Assembly (NCBI RefSeq): GCF_005670685.2
Contig: NZ_CP062008.1
Span: 5,022,001 to 5,086,000 of the forward strand
DNA from: Mycolicibacterium mucogenicum DSM 44124
GTDB taxonomy: Bacteria; Actinomycetota; Actinomycetes; Mycobacteriales; Mycobacteriaceae
Length of the DNA: 64,000 nucleotides
Direction of reading: 5' to 3'
The notes under the pieces were generated by a model. The model had not been told where the DNA came from. It saw only the letters and a program-made list of their open reading frames with translations, and did not search any database. Every line of letters begins with the position of its first letter. Position 1 is the stretch's first letter. This document shows, in pieces, positions 8,619 through 17,162 of this stretch. The position numbers and the translations under genes are program-made.

Positions 8619-9215
8619 CCGAGTTAATCCAGAGTTTTTGACGAAGTCGTAACGAATCGGTAGCGACGACATGTGACCCACAGGCCACTCCAAACCTGTT
8701 TGCGTATTAGCCGGTAAAGCGCTGTTCATAGCCCCGCTAACCTTCCGGGCAAATGGCCAGTCGGCAAACCCATTTACGCCACCGACAGAGCCCTTGACGC
8801 AACCCGGGATCAACGGGCGGGCCAGCCGGATATATTCCGATTAGTAATGCTCAGGCGCATTTTCGACGTCGTGACCGGGACCACATCGGGTGTTGATCGT
8901 GACGGGAATCTCACACGAGCCGAGGCGGCGATGTGATCTCGACCGGGACGCCCCGTACCCGCTCGGGGCAAATCCGACAGGGGCCGCACCGGCGCGTCAA
9001 CGCAATTGCTGCCGCCGTCCGTCCGGCGGCCTGCCGAGGCACCGGCCGGCGTCCACATAGTGAGACAACATGTGGGACCGGACGTCCCGGGCAATACCAG
9101 CAATCGTCTTCGGGGACTCCGCGGGGCACGACCGCCGATGCCGGCCGGCGCTTCGCCAAGTATCTTGGACCGTCGGTGGAACGCACCGAAGTGTCAGGCT
9201 GGTCAGGGGTTGCGG
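8619..9215. other. Intergenic region without convincing genes
   Basis: About 600 bases between two divergent genes. The short frames seen here are not protein-like and have no family resemblance. It must hold promoters for the GjpA-like gene and for the SMC operon. A cagggg purine stretch just before 9216 serves as ribosome binding site for the first SMC-operon gene. Nothing else was recognised. Confidence 0.5.
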
Positions 9216-10688
9216 GTGCAAGAGAATGCGGCGCTGTCGGCCGCCGAGTTGCTCGAACTCAACCGTGACGTTCAGGGCTCGCGCGCAGTCCGGCTGCTGG
9301 CCACCAACAACCTCGGCGTCTACGCCACGTTGATGGAGCGGCACCTCAGTGAAGGCATGATCGCCGAGACCGATCTGGTGGTTCGGCTGGAGCGCGATCT
9401 GGCGACGCTCGGCGAGACCGACGACCAGCTCGGACAGTCGGGCCTGGCCCTGATCAAGTCGTGGGCCAGCCAGGGCTGGGTGCACCGGGTGGCCGAAACC
9501 CGGGCGGGCGCCGAACGCAACGTCTGTTATCTGACGCAGGACGCCCGTCGCGCCCTCGACTTCGTCCGCGGCATGCGCCGTGGCGACAGCATCGCCACCG
9601 GAGGCTCGATCGCCGGCATCGCGTCCCGCATGCGTCAGATCGCCACACGTGCCGGAAATGACCCCGACCGCATCCGGGCCGGTATCGAAGCCGAGATCGC
9701 CGCGCTGCACCGCGAGCTCGACGAGTTGGAAGCCGGGCTGCGCCCCGAGCCCGACGTCACCGACATGTACGACGAAGCCCGCGCCATCGCGCTGCAGATG
9801 GAACGGCTGATCACCGACATCGGCCTCTACGGCACCATGATCGAGCAGGCGACGCAGGCGCTCGACGACCCGATCGACACCAACATCGAGTACCGCGACC
9901 GGCAGCGCCAGATGTACGCCGACTACCAGGCAGCATGGGATTCCGCGGGCCGCGATTCGCACCGGGCGTTCCTGCGGATGATCAACGACCCCGACCAGCG
10001 CGCCGAATTCGAGAACGACATCGCCACCGTGGCGTCGGCACTGCCCGAGCTGGACCCGGCACTGCGCAAGGTGATGGCGGGATTCTTCGAGTTGATCGGC
10101 CACCAGATCGACGAGGTGGAACGCATCCAGCAGCGGTGCGCGCAGCGGGTCAAGCGATTCACCGCGTTCGGCACCATGGAGTCCAGCCGCGGTGTGGCCC
10201 GCCAGCTCACCGAGGCCATCGGCGCGGCCCGGACGCTGCTGAAGTCGTCGCTGACCGACTCCCGGCTGGACATCGAAGTCCCCTTGGCCCGGCACGCGAT
10301 CAGCTCGATCGGCGCGCTGAGCTTCAAGATCGGCGACCTGTCGGCACCCAAACCTGCCGAAGCGGCACAGGGCGACGTCGACCTGTCCACCTTCGCGGCA
10401 CTGACCACCCAGGTCGATGCACCCGCGATGTCCGAGATGCTCAATGCCGCGGTCGCGCGCCGCCCGGTGTCACTGGCCGAGGCCGTCTCGATGCTCGATT
10501 CGGCGTACCTGGGCCACGTCATCGTGTTGTGGTCGTGGGCCCTCAAACAACCCGCAGGACCGGGTGACGCGGGCGACGACACCATGTCGGTGCGATTCCG
10601 CTCGCTCGACGGTCGCGACCGCGAGATCGAGGTGCCCTCTCTGATGTTCACCGAGCCGGTCATGAGTACAGGAGCCATGCATGACTGA
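9216..10688 (+). CDS. jetA: MksF/JetA-like kleisin subunit (DUF3375) of a Wadjet-type SMC complex
   Basis: A 490-residue DUF3375 protein, the kleisin-like subunit of MksBEF/Wadjet condensins (EptA in M. smegmatis nomenclature). The N-terminus reads AAELLELNRDVQGSRAVRLLATNNLGVYATLMERHL, a winged-helix region; a long helical middle part (DPDRIRAGIEAEIAALHRELDELEAGL) follows. The start is set at GTG 9216, which has an aggggt-type ribosome binding site and agrees with the family; the frame is open 210 bases further upstream but that part is not protein-like. It overlaps the next gene by 8 bases. With MksE and MksB it forms a complex that recognises and, when a nuclease subunit is present, destroys plasmid DNA. 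Confidence 0.88.
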   Translation: MQENAALSAAELLELNRDVQGSRAVRLLATNNLGVYATLMERHLSEGMIAETDLVVRLERDLATLGETDDQLGQSGLALIKSWASQGWVHRVAETRAGAERNVCYLTQDARRALDFVRGMRRGDSIATGGSIAGIASRMRQIATRAGNDPDRIRAGIEAEIAALHRELDELEAGLRPEPDVTDMYDEARAIALQMERLITDIGLYGTMIEQATQALDDPIDTNIEYRDRQRQMYADYQAAWDSAGRDSHRAFLRMINDPDQRAEFENDIATVASALPELDPALRKVMAGFFELIGHQIDEVERIQQRCAQRVKRFTAFGTMESSRGVARQLTEAIGAARTLLKSSLTDSRLDIEVPLARHAISSIGALSFKIGDLSAPKPAEAAQGDVDLSTFAALTTQVDAPAMSEMLNAAVARRPVSLAEAVSMLDSAYLGHVIVLWSWALKQPAGPGDAGDDTMSVRFRSLDGRDREIEVPSLMFTEPVMSTGAMHD

Positions 10689-11346
10689 CAGCCCCATCGA
10701 TTTCGCCTCGCTGCCCGAGGTCGACAGCAACAGCCGGGCGGCGCAGCAGCGTCGTCCACGGTTCGACGGCGACGTCAGCGCCATGCCGGACCGCGCCTGC
10801 TGGGCACTGCAACACCTGCTGACCCGCCGCTACATCAGCAGCGAGTCCGACCGTGACGTCTACAGCTGGATCCTGGAGTACCGCAACGAATTGTCGGTGC
10901 GGTTGTCCGAACTCGACCTGCAGTTGCGCATCTCCGAAAGCGTGGACATCGCGTTCATCGAGCAGGCCCGTTACGAGTCGGCCAAGGGCATCAAGCTGCT
11001 GCGCCGCGAGCCCCTGGGCACCTACGACTCGATTCTGGCGCTGCACCTGGCGCAGCTGATGCGCGCCGGCGGCGACCAGAGCTTCCTGATCACCCGCGAC
11101 GAGATGCACGGCATGTTCAGCGGTGTGCTGAACGAAACCGACCGCGACGCAGTCACTTTCACCGCCCGCATCGATGCGGCGATCGCCAGGCTGACGGGCC
11201 TGGACATCCTGCGCCGTAGCCGTGACGACGAGGACAGCTACACCGTGAGTCCCGTCATCACGGCCGTGATGACGGCCTCGGTGATCACCGAGCTGCAGCA
11301 GCAGTTCGAACAACTCACCGGCGGAGGTACTGAAGCCGATGTCTGA
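10681..11346 (+). CDS. jetB: MksE/JetB-like subunit (DUF4194) of a Wadjet-type SMC complex
   Basis: A 221-residue DUF4194 protein, the KITE-type accessory subunit that binds the kleisin. Winged-helix features include [18 protein letters not shown] near residue 40 and the pair of C-terminal helices ending [17 protein letters not shown]. It overlaps jetA by 8 bases at its start and jetC by 8 bases at its end, so all three are translationally coupled. No catalytic motif is expected. Identification rests on operon position, size and sequence style of the family. Confidence 0.87.
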   Translation: MTDSPIDFASLPEVDSNSRAAQQRRPRFDGDVSAMPDRACWALQHLLTRRYISSESDRDVYSWILEYRNELSVRLSELDLQLRISESVDIAFIEQARYESAKGIKLLRREPLGTYDSILALHLAQLMRAGGDQSFLITRDEMHGMFSGVLNETDRDAVTFTARIDAAIARLTGLDILRRSRDDEDSYTVSPVITAVMTASVITELQQQFEQLTGGGTEADV

Positions 11347-14300
11347 GCAGTTTCACCTGTCCCGGCTCCAGATCATCAACTGGGGCGTGTTCGACGGTTA
11401 TCACAGCATTCCGTTCAGCGCCGGCGGCTCACTGGTCGCGGGCGGCTCCGGCAGCGGTAAATCATCACTGCTGGATGCGATTTCACTCGGCTTCCTGCCG
11501 TTCAACCGGCGCAACTTCAACGCGTCGGGCGACAACACCGCGGCCGGCTCGAGCGCGGGCCGCCGCACCGTCGACAAGTACGTCCGCGGCGCCTGGGGCC
11601 AGCGCAGCGAAGCCGGCACCAGTCAGGTCATGTACCTGCGTGGCGAGGGCACCACCTGGTCGGCGGTCGCGGTCACCTACACCAGCAACACCGGCCGCAC
11701 CATCACCGGCCTGGTCCTCAAATGGCTGACGGGAGAATCGCGTTCGGATTCCTCGAGCCGGTTCGTCATCGGCGACGGCGACCTGGACATCGAGGACGTC
11801 TGCAACCGGTGGGCCGCGGGCCGGTTCGACGCCGGGGTGTTCAAGGGCGACCGGGGCGAGCGAAGCGACGGGATAAGCAGCGGCTGGCGGTTCACGACCA
11901 AGGTCGAGTCGCAGTATCTGGCGCAGTTGTATGCCTCGATCGGCATCCGCGCGTCGGACGCCGCACAGCAGCTGCTCGGCAAGGCCAAGTCACTGAAAAG
12001 TGTTGGTGGGCTTGAGCAGTTCGTCCGGGAGTTCATGCTGGACGAACCGGACAGCCTGGCGCGGCTGCCCGAGGCCCTCAAGCAGATCGACCCCCTCGTC
12101 GAGGCCCGCGAATTGCTCGCGGTGGCGCAGCGCAAGCGCAAGATCCTCGGCGACATCGAGGCCATCCAGGTGCGCTATGCCTCCGAGTCGACCGACCTCG
12201 GGATCATCGACCTGGTCGACCTGCCGATGGTGCGGGCCTACACCGATCACGTCCGGCTGCGGCACTGCCCCGCCGAGATCGAGACACTCGACGCGACCAT
12301 CGACCAGCTGGAGAACGAGAACGCCGACCTGACGCGGCAGCTGAATCTGGCCAAGGCCGAAGGTGATTCGCTCAACGCCCAGATCAACGGCGCGTCGGCG
12401 AATGTCGGTCCGCTGCAGGCCCAGGTCAACGCCGCCGAGGCGCAGGCCGACGACGTGGCGCGGCGGCGCGCGGCCTATGAGGAGATGGTCGCGGCGCTCG
12501 GCGTCGAAGTGCCGGACACCGCCGACGAATTCTGGAACCTGCGCGAAGAACTCACCCGGCAGGCCACCGAGATGCTGGGCAAGCTGGAGTGGGGGCGCGA
12601 CGCGTCCACCGACGCCGAGTACGCACAGAAGTCGGCACGCATCCTGCGCGACAACGCGGCCAAGGAACTCAAGCGCGTCGAGCACGTCGGCTCGGCGCTG
12701 CCCGAGTCCGCCGTGACGATGCGGGACCACATCTGCGCGGGCGTCGGCATCGATCCCGCCGAACTGCCCTATGTCGCTGAGCTTTTCGACCTGCAGCCCG
12801 AGCACTCTCGCTGGCGGCTGGCGGTCGAGAAGGTGCTGCGCGGGGTCGGCCTGCGGTTGCTGGTGCCCGATCAGCACTATGCCAAGGTGCTGCGGTTCGT
12901 CAACGAGACCAACATGCGCGGACGGCTGGCGCTGCACCACGTCCGCGCCGGCGCCTCGGGACGCGAGGCCGAGCCGAACACATTGGCGGGCAAGCTGTTC
13001 CTGGTCAAGCCCAAGCATCCCTGTGCCGCCGAGGCCGCCGACGTGATCGCCGCGGCCGGCGACCACATCTGCGTGGACACCCCCGACGTGTTCGTGCGGT
13101 TCCGCCGGGCCGTCACCGACACGGGTCTGTACAAGGACTCCGACCGGCTGGCCATCAAGGACGACCGGCGCCCGATCAAGCCGTCCGAGTACATCTACCA
13201 GGGCGATATCAGCGCCAAGCTGGAAGCGTTGCACGCCGAACTGACCGAGGCCGAGGATGCCTTCAGCACCGCCCGGCGCGCCGCGGATGAGATTGCGGCG
13301 CAACGTCAGCAGTGGCGCGACCGGGCCGCGGCGTGCAAGGCCGTCTACGAGCAGTTCCCGCAGTGGAGCCAGATCGACACCGACACCGCCGAGGGCCACG
13401 CCGACCGGCTCCGCGAGCAGTACGAACTGCTGCTGGCCGACCACCCCGACATCGAGGCGCTGTCGGCCCGCGCGGAGGAGTGCTGGGTCGACATCCAAAC
13501 CCTGATGACGCGGCGCGGCGCGATCCAGACCCGGCGCGATGATCTCGACGCCCGCCGGACCAAGCTGATGGATCTGCAGGACCGGCTCTCCCCCGCCGCG
13601 GTGTCGGAGCAGGCCACAGATCTGTTGCGCCGCTACGCCGCTGACGTCCCGGTGCCGCTGGAACTGCTCAACCCGGAGCCGCACCGCGAGGCGCTGTTCG
13701 CGGCCATCCGCCGCGAACGCGACCAGCTCACCGAGAGCCGTCGGCGCTCCTACGAAGAGTTGTCCCGCATCGTCGCGACGTTCGACGCCTCGTTCCCGGA
13801 TGCGATTCCGAACGACTCGGACGACTTCGACGAGCGCATCTACGACTACGTCGCGGTCTGCCGTCACATCGACGAGCGCGAGCTGCCCGACGCCTACGAC
13901 CGCATGATGCGACTGATCACCGAACAGGCGCCCGATGCGATCCTGACGCTGCACCGCGTCGCCGAGCAGGAGACCCGGCGTATCAGCGAGCAGATCGACC
14001 GCGTCAACACCGGTTTGGGTGCAGTGGAATTCAACCGCGGCACCCGGCTGACGCTGCGCGCCAACCCGCGCAGCATGGTCGCCGTCTCCGAGCTGACCGA
14101 CATCGTCAAAGCGATCTCCCGGCGCATCGCCGAGGTGGGGCTGGGCGACAAGAAGGCGATCCTCGATCAGTACGCCGACATCCTGCGGTTGCGAAACCGG
14201 TTGGCCGGCAACAACCCCGAGGACCGCGCCTGGACGCGCGATGCGCTCGACGTGCGCAACCGGTTCACGTTCGACTGCGCCGAGTGGGACGTCGCGAGCG

Positions 14301-14710
14301 GCGAACTGATCCGCACGCACAGCAATGCCGGTGACAACTCCGGTGGCGAGCAGGAGAAGCTGATGGCCTTCTGCCTGGCCGGGGCGCTCAGCTTCAACCT
14401 GGCCAACCCCGAAAGCGGCGACAACAAGCCGGTTTTCGCGCAGCTGATGCTCGACGAGGCGTTCTCCAAGTCCGACCCGCAGTTCGCCTCGCAGGCGCTG
14501 CAGGCGTTCCGCAAGTTCGGCTTCCAGCTGGTGATCGTCGCGACGGTGCAGAACGCCACCACCATTCAGCCGTACATCGACGGCGTGGTGATGGTGTCCA
14601 AGTCCGAGGCCACCGGCCGCAATGCCCGGCCGGTCGCCAACGTCGCCACCAAGACCATCACCGATTTCACCGCCCTGCGTCGGGAACTGAAAGTCCCCGA
14701 GCCTGTCTGA
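11339..14710 (+). CDS. jetC: MksB/JetC-like SMC ATPase of a Wadjet-type complex
   Basis: A 1123-residue SMC-like ATPase. The Walker A motif GGSGSGKSS is at residues 35-43, the ABC signature [12 protein letters not shown] near residue 1000, and the Walker [12 protein letters not shown] near 1034. Long coiled-coil stretches lie between about 270-480 and 620-870, with a globular hinge-like region around 480-620. The N-terminus [20 protein letters not shown] is typical of MksB/JetC (EptC), which in M. smegmatis limits plasmid maintenance. Both nucleotide-binding halves look intact, so the protein should be active. The usual fourth gene, the Toprim-like nuclease jetD/mksG, is not downstream: xthA begins 10 bases later. 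Confidence 0.92.
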   Translation: MSEQFHLSRLQIINWGVFDGYHSIPFSAGGSLVAGGSGSGKSSLLDAISLGFLPFNRRNFNASGDNTAAGSSAGRRTVDKYVRGAWGQRSEAGTSQVMYLRGEGTTWSAVAVTYTSNTGRTITGLVLKWLTGESRSDSSSRFVIGDGDLDIEDVCNRWAAGRFDAGVFKGDRGERSDGISSGWRFTTKVESQYLAQLYASIGIRASDAAQQLLGKAKSLKSVGGLEQFVREFMLDEPDSLARLPEALKQIDPLVEARELLAVAQRKRKILGDIEAIQVRYASESTDLGIIDLVDLPMVRAYTDHVRLRHCPAEIETLDATIDQLENENADLTRQLNLAKAEGDSLNAQINGASANVGPLQAQVNAAEAQADDVARRRAAYEEMVAALGVEVPDTADEFWNLREELTRQATEMLGKLEWGRDASTDAEYAQKSARILRDNAAKELKRVEHVGSALPESAVTMRDHICAGVGIDPAELPYVAELFDLQPEHSRWRLAVEKVLRGVGLRLLVPDQHYAKVLRFVNETNMRGRLALHHVRAGASGREAEPNTLAGKLFLVKPKHPCAAEAADVIAAAGDHICVDTPDVFVRFRRAVTDTGLYKDSDRLAIKDDRRPIKPSEYIYQGDISAKLEALHAELTEAEDAFSTARRAADEIAAQRQQWRDRAAACKAVYEQFPQWSQIDTDTAEGHADRLREQYELLLADHPDIEALSARAEECWVDIQTLMTRRGAIQTRRDDLDARRTKLMDLQDRLSPAAVSEQATDLLRRYAADVPVPLELLNPEPHREALFAAIRRERDQLTESRRRSYEELSRIVATFDASFPDAIPNDSDDFDERIYDYVAVCRHIDERELPDAYDRMMRLITEQAPDAILTLHRVAEQETRRISEQIDRVNTGLGAVEFNRGTRLTLRANPRSMVAVSELTDIVKAISRRIAEVGLGDKKAILDQYADILRLRNRLAGNNPEDRAWTRDALDVRNRFTFDCAEWDVASGELIRTHSNAGDNSGGEQEKLMAFCLAGALSFNLANPESGDNKPVFAQLMLDEAFSKSDPQFASQALQAFRKFGFQLVIVATVQNATTIQPYIDGVVMVSKSEATGRNARPVANVATKTITDFTALRRELKVPEPV

Positions 14711-14720
14711 TCGGAGCGTC

Positions 14721-15506
14721 ATGCGTATCGCCACCTGGAACGTCAACTCCATCCGCACCCGGGTCGACCGGGTCACGGACTGGCTGTCCCGCGCGGACGT
14801 CGACGTGCTCGCCATGCAGGAGACCAAGTGCAAGGACGACCAGTTCCCGACGATGCCGTTCGCGGCACTCGGTTACGAAGTCGCGCATGTCGGGCACAGC
14901 CAGTGGAACGGGGTGGCGATCGCGTCCCGTGTCGGACTCGAGGACGTCCAGATCGGCTTCACCGGCCAGCCGCAGTGGCAGGACGCCGACGAGGCGCGCG
15001 CCATCGGCGCCACCTGCGGCGGGGTCCGGCTGTGGAGCCTGTACGTGCCCAACGGCCGGACGCTGGAAGACCCGCACCTGCCCTACAAGCTGAAATGGCT
15101 TTCGGCCCTGCGGGATTCCGCGGCCGGCTGGCTGGCCGACGACCCGTCGTTGCCGTTGGCGCTGATGGGCGACTGGAACATCGCGCCGACCGACGAGGAC
15201 GTCTGGGACATGGCGGTGTTCGCCAACTCGACGCACGTCTCGGAGCCCGAGCGCGCGGCGTTCCGCGCCATCAACGACGCCGGCTTCGCGGACGTCGTGC
15301 GGCCGTTCACGCCAGGCCCGGGCGTCTACACCTACTGGGACTACACACAGCTGCGGTTCCCCAAGAAGCAGGGCATGCGCATCGACTTCGTGCTGGGCTC
15401 ACCGGAGTTCGCGGCACGCGTCACCCACGGCGAGATCGTCCGCGAGGAACGAAAAGGCAAGCAGCCCAGCGATCATGCGCCGGTGCTGGTGGAGTTGGCA
15501 CAGTGA
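14721..15506 (+). CDS. xthA: Exodeoxyribonuclease III / AP endonuclease
   Basis: A 261-residue member of the ExoIII family (Rv0427c equivalent), which cuts DNA at abasic sites and digests 3' ends in base excision repair. Motifs: RIATWNVNSIR at the start, MQETKCKDDQFP (metal-binding Glu, near residue 34), LMGDWNIAPTDEDVWD (catalytic Asp/Asn), MRIDFVLGSPEF, and the terminal SDHAPVLVEL with the catalytic His. It sits 10 bases after the SMC gene and overlaps the following esterase, so it may be cotranscribed with both, although in M. tuberculosis it lives next to def without an SMC operon. Confidence 0.96.
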   Translation: MRIATWNVNSIRTRVDRVTDWLSRADVDVLAMQETKCKDDQFPTMPFAALGYEVAHVGHSQWNGVAIASRVGLEDVQIGFTGQPQWQDADEARAIGATCGGVRLWSLYVPNGRTLEDPHLPYKLKWLSALRDSAAGWLADDPSLPLALMGDWNIAPTDEDVWDMAVFANSTHVSEPERAAFRAINDAGFADVVRPFTPGPGVYTYWDYTQLRFPKKQGMRIDFVLGSPEFAARVTHGEIVREERKGKQPSDHAPVLVELAQ

Positions 15507-16492
15507 GCGAGGTCATTCACGCCGCCGAGCCGGCCAGCCTGCGCGCCCGCATCATCCACTTCTTCGCGTCATTGCTGTTGGCCCGCATCCTGATTCGCGC
15601 GCTGACCACGGCGGAGTACGAGGCGACGTCACAGCGGATCGTGCGGGTGGGACGCAAGGTCAACAAGTTGGCCAGCCTGCAGCGGCGCCGGCCGCCGCGC
15701 GGCTTCCGATTGGTCGCCGAGAACTGGAACGGCCTGCCGGTCGAGTGGGTTTCGCCGTCGGACCTCGACGCGCCCATCACCGACGGGGTCATCCTGTATT
15801 TCCACGGCGGCGGGTTCGTCCTCGGCGATCTGAACACCCACCTGCGTGCCGTCGCGGCGCTCTCGCGCGTCACGCGATTGCCGTTGGTACACATCGAATA
15901 TCGGCAGTACCCCGAGGTCGATCTGGAGACGACCATCCAGGACTGCCTGGGCGCTTACCGTCACTTGCTGAGCCAGGGCGTCGATCCGGCCAAGGTCATC
16001 CTCGCCGGCGACTCGGCCGGCGGATTCCTGGCGTTCGCCACCGCGCAACAGGCCCCGAAGCACGGGCTCCCGAGTCCCGCAGGGGTGGTCGGCATTTCGC
16101 CACTGCTGGAATTGGACAACGCCGCACGCACCGCGCATTCGACCGCGGCGACGGACGTCTTCGGGATCGCCGCCGGCTTCCCGGTCATCACCGAACGCAT
16201 CTGTCCCGCCGGTAATCTCGACGAATTGGAGCCGGTTTCCGGTCCGATGGACGCGATGCCGCCGTCGCTGATCGTCGCCTCCGAGACGGAGTCACTGCTG
16301 TGCGACGCCGAGCGGATGCAGGACAGGCTGATCGAGGCCGGGCGCAAGTGCGAGGTCGCGGCGTGGCCCAGTCAGGTCCACGCGTTCCCGGCCATCTTCC
16401 CCGGGCTGCCCGAAAGCCGCCGGGCCTACGCGCGCATGGCCAGTTTCATCGCCGACTGCCTGTCCGGCACAGCCCCGGCAAAGTCCGCCTAA
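15503..16492 (+). CDS. Alpha/beta hydrolase, hormone-sensitive-lipase family esterase
   Basis: A 329-residue esterase that starts at GTG 15503, overlapping the xthA stop. The oxyanion-hole motif is YFHGGGFVLGDL and the nucleophile elbow is LAGDSAGGFLA; the acid lies near ESLLCDAERM and the catalytic His is in WPSQVHAFP. These are the HSL/lipase group IV marks. A hydrophobic N-terminal helix (FFASLLLARILIRAL) suggests membrane association. The substrate is probably a short acyl ester or acylglycerol. It converges with and overlaps the TetR gene by 4 bases. Confidence 0.88.
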   Translation: MSEVIHAAEPASLRARIIHFFASLLLARILIRALTTAEYEATSQRIVRVGRKVNKLASLQRRRPPRGFRLVAENWNGLPVEWVSPSDLDAPITDGVILYFHGGGFVLGDLNTHLRAVAALSRVTRLPLVHIEYRQYPEVDLETTIQDCLGAYRHLLSQGVDPAKVILAGDSAGGFLAFATAQQAPKHGLPSPAGVVGISPLLELDNAARTAHSTAATDVFGIAAGFPVITERICPAGNLDELEPVSGPMDAMPPSLIVASETESLLCDAERMQDRLIEAGRKCEVAAWPSQVHAFPAIFPGLPESRRAYARMASFIADCLSGTAPAKSA

Positions 16493-17049
16493 CCCAGGTA
16501 CTGCTCCACCGTCTCGACGAGCGCTTCCTCGACGCGGCGTAGCGGCACTTCCGACTTGGTTGCCTGCGCCATGACGATGGCGCCCTCCACCGCGGCGACG
16601 GTCAGCGTCGCCTGCCGCGCGGCAATGTCGGGTGCCAGGCCGGCGGCTTCCAGACCGGCCGCGATGCGGCGTTCCCAGTCGAGGAAGACCTCACCAGCGG
16701 TGTCGGCCGCGGCCGGTGCCTCCGACCTGCCGAGTGCGGCGGCCATGATCGGGCAGCCGACCTCGAAGTCACTACTGGTCAGGTTCGAAATCCACATCTC
16801 GACAAAGGCGCGCACCGCCCCGACCGGCCCTTTTTCGCCGATCAGGCGGTCGATGCCGTCGCCCAGCATGTTTCCTGCCGCAACCGTTGCGTCGGCGACG
16901 AGTTCGGCCTTGCCACCAGGGAAATTCAGGTAGAGGGAGCGCCGCGCCGTTCCGCTGCGTTCGAGCAGCTGGCTGAGCCCGGTACCTGAAACGCCCTGGC
17001 GCCGAATCAGATCGATGGCTGTGACGACAAGCCGATCTCGGGCACTCAT
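16489..17049 (-). CDS. TetR-family transcriptional regulator
   Basis: A 186-residue regulator with the TetR helix-turn-helix at the N-terminus (RDRLVVTAIDLIRRQGVSGTGLSQLLERSGTARRSLYLNFPGGKAEL). The C-terminal part is the LmrA/YxaF-type ligand domain (EVGCPIMAAALG). It is divergent from the MMPL transporter gene, with two TetR-type palindromes in the 113 bases between the start codons. It most likely represses the transporter and itself. The ligand is unknown. Confidence 0.93.
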   Translation of the reverse strand: MSARDRLVVTAIDLIRRQGVSGTGLSQLLERSGTARRSLYLNFPGGKAELVADATVAAGNMLGDGIDRLIGEKGPVGAVRAFVEMWISNLTSSDFEVGCPIMAAALGRSEAPAAADTAGEVFLDWERRIAAGLEAAGLAPDIAARQATLTVAAVEGAIVMAQATKSEVPLRRVEEALVETVEQYLG

Positions 17050-17082
17050 GTGACGTAACTCCCTGTCCTACAGCATTGTTTG

Positions 17083-17134
17083 TACACCAGTCGGTCTAAT
17101 AGCGTCTGCCTCCAATAGTAGACCGAACGGTGTA
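17083..17134. promoter_or_regulatory. Two TetR operators between tetR and the MMPL gene
   Basis: Site 1 (17083-17098, tacaccagtcggtcta) and site 2 (17119-17134, tagaccgaacggtgta) are each hyphenated palindromes and are inverted copies of each other with two mismatches. Their centres are 36 bases apart. The TA-N-ACCG-NN-CGGT-N-TA form is the common operator shape for AcrR/TetR regulators, and the position between the divergent starts supports autoregulation and control of the transporter. Confidence 0.72.
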
Positions 17135-17162
17135 GTTCCGGTCTCGAATCGAGGGGGTCCGG

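Noticed and set aside
9006..9215. N-terminal extension of jetA
   Set aside because: The extra 70 residues are Arg/Pro rich and unlike the DUF3375 start; GTG 9216 has the better ribosome site.
8997..10295. 432-residue minus-strand open frame
   Set aside because: Shadow of jetA; no motifs.
11990..14833. 947-residue open frame on the minus strand opposite the SMC gene
   Set aside because: It is a shadow of jetC: composition is that of antisense high-GC DNA (Arg, Gly, Val, Leu, Asp rich), with no family motifs and no ribosome site.
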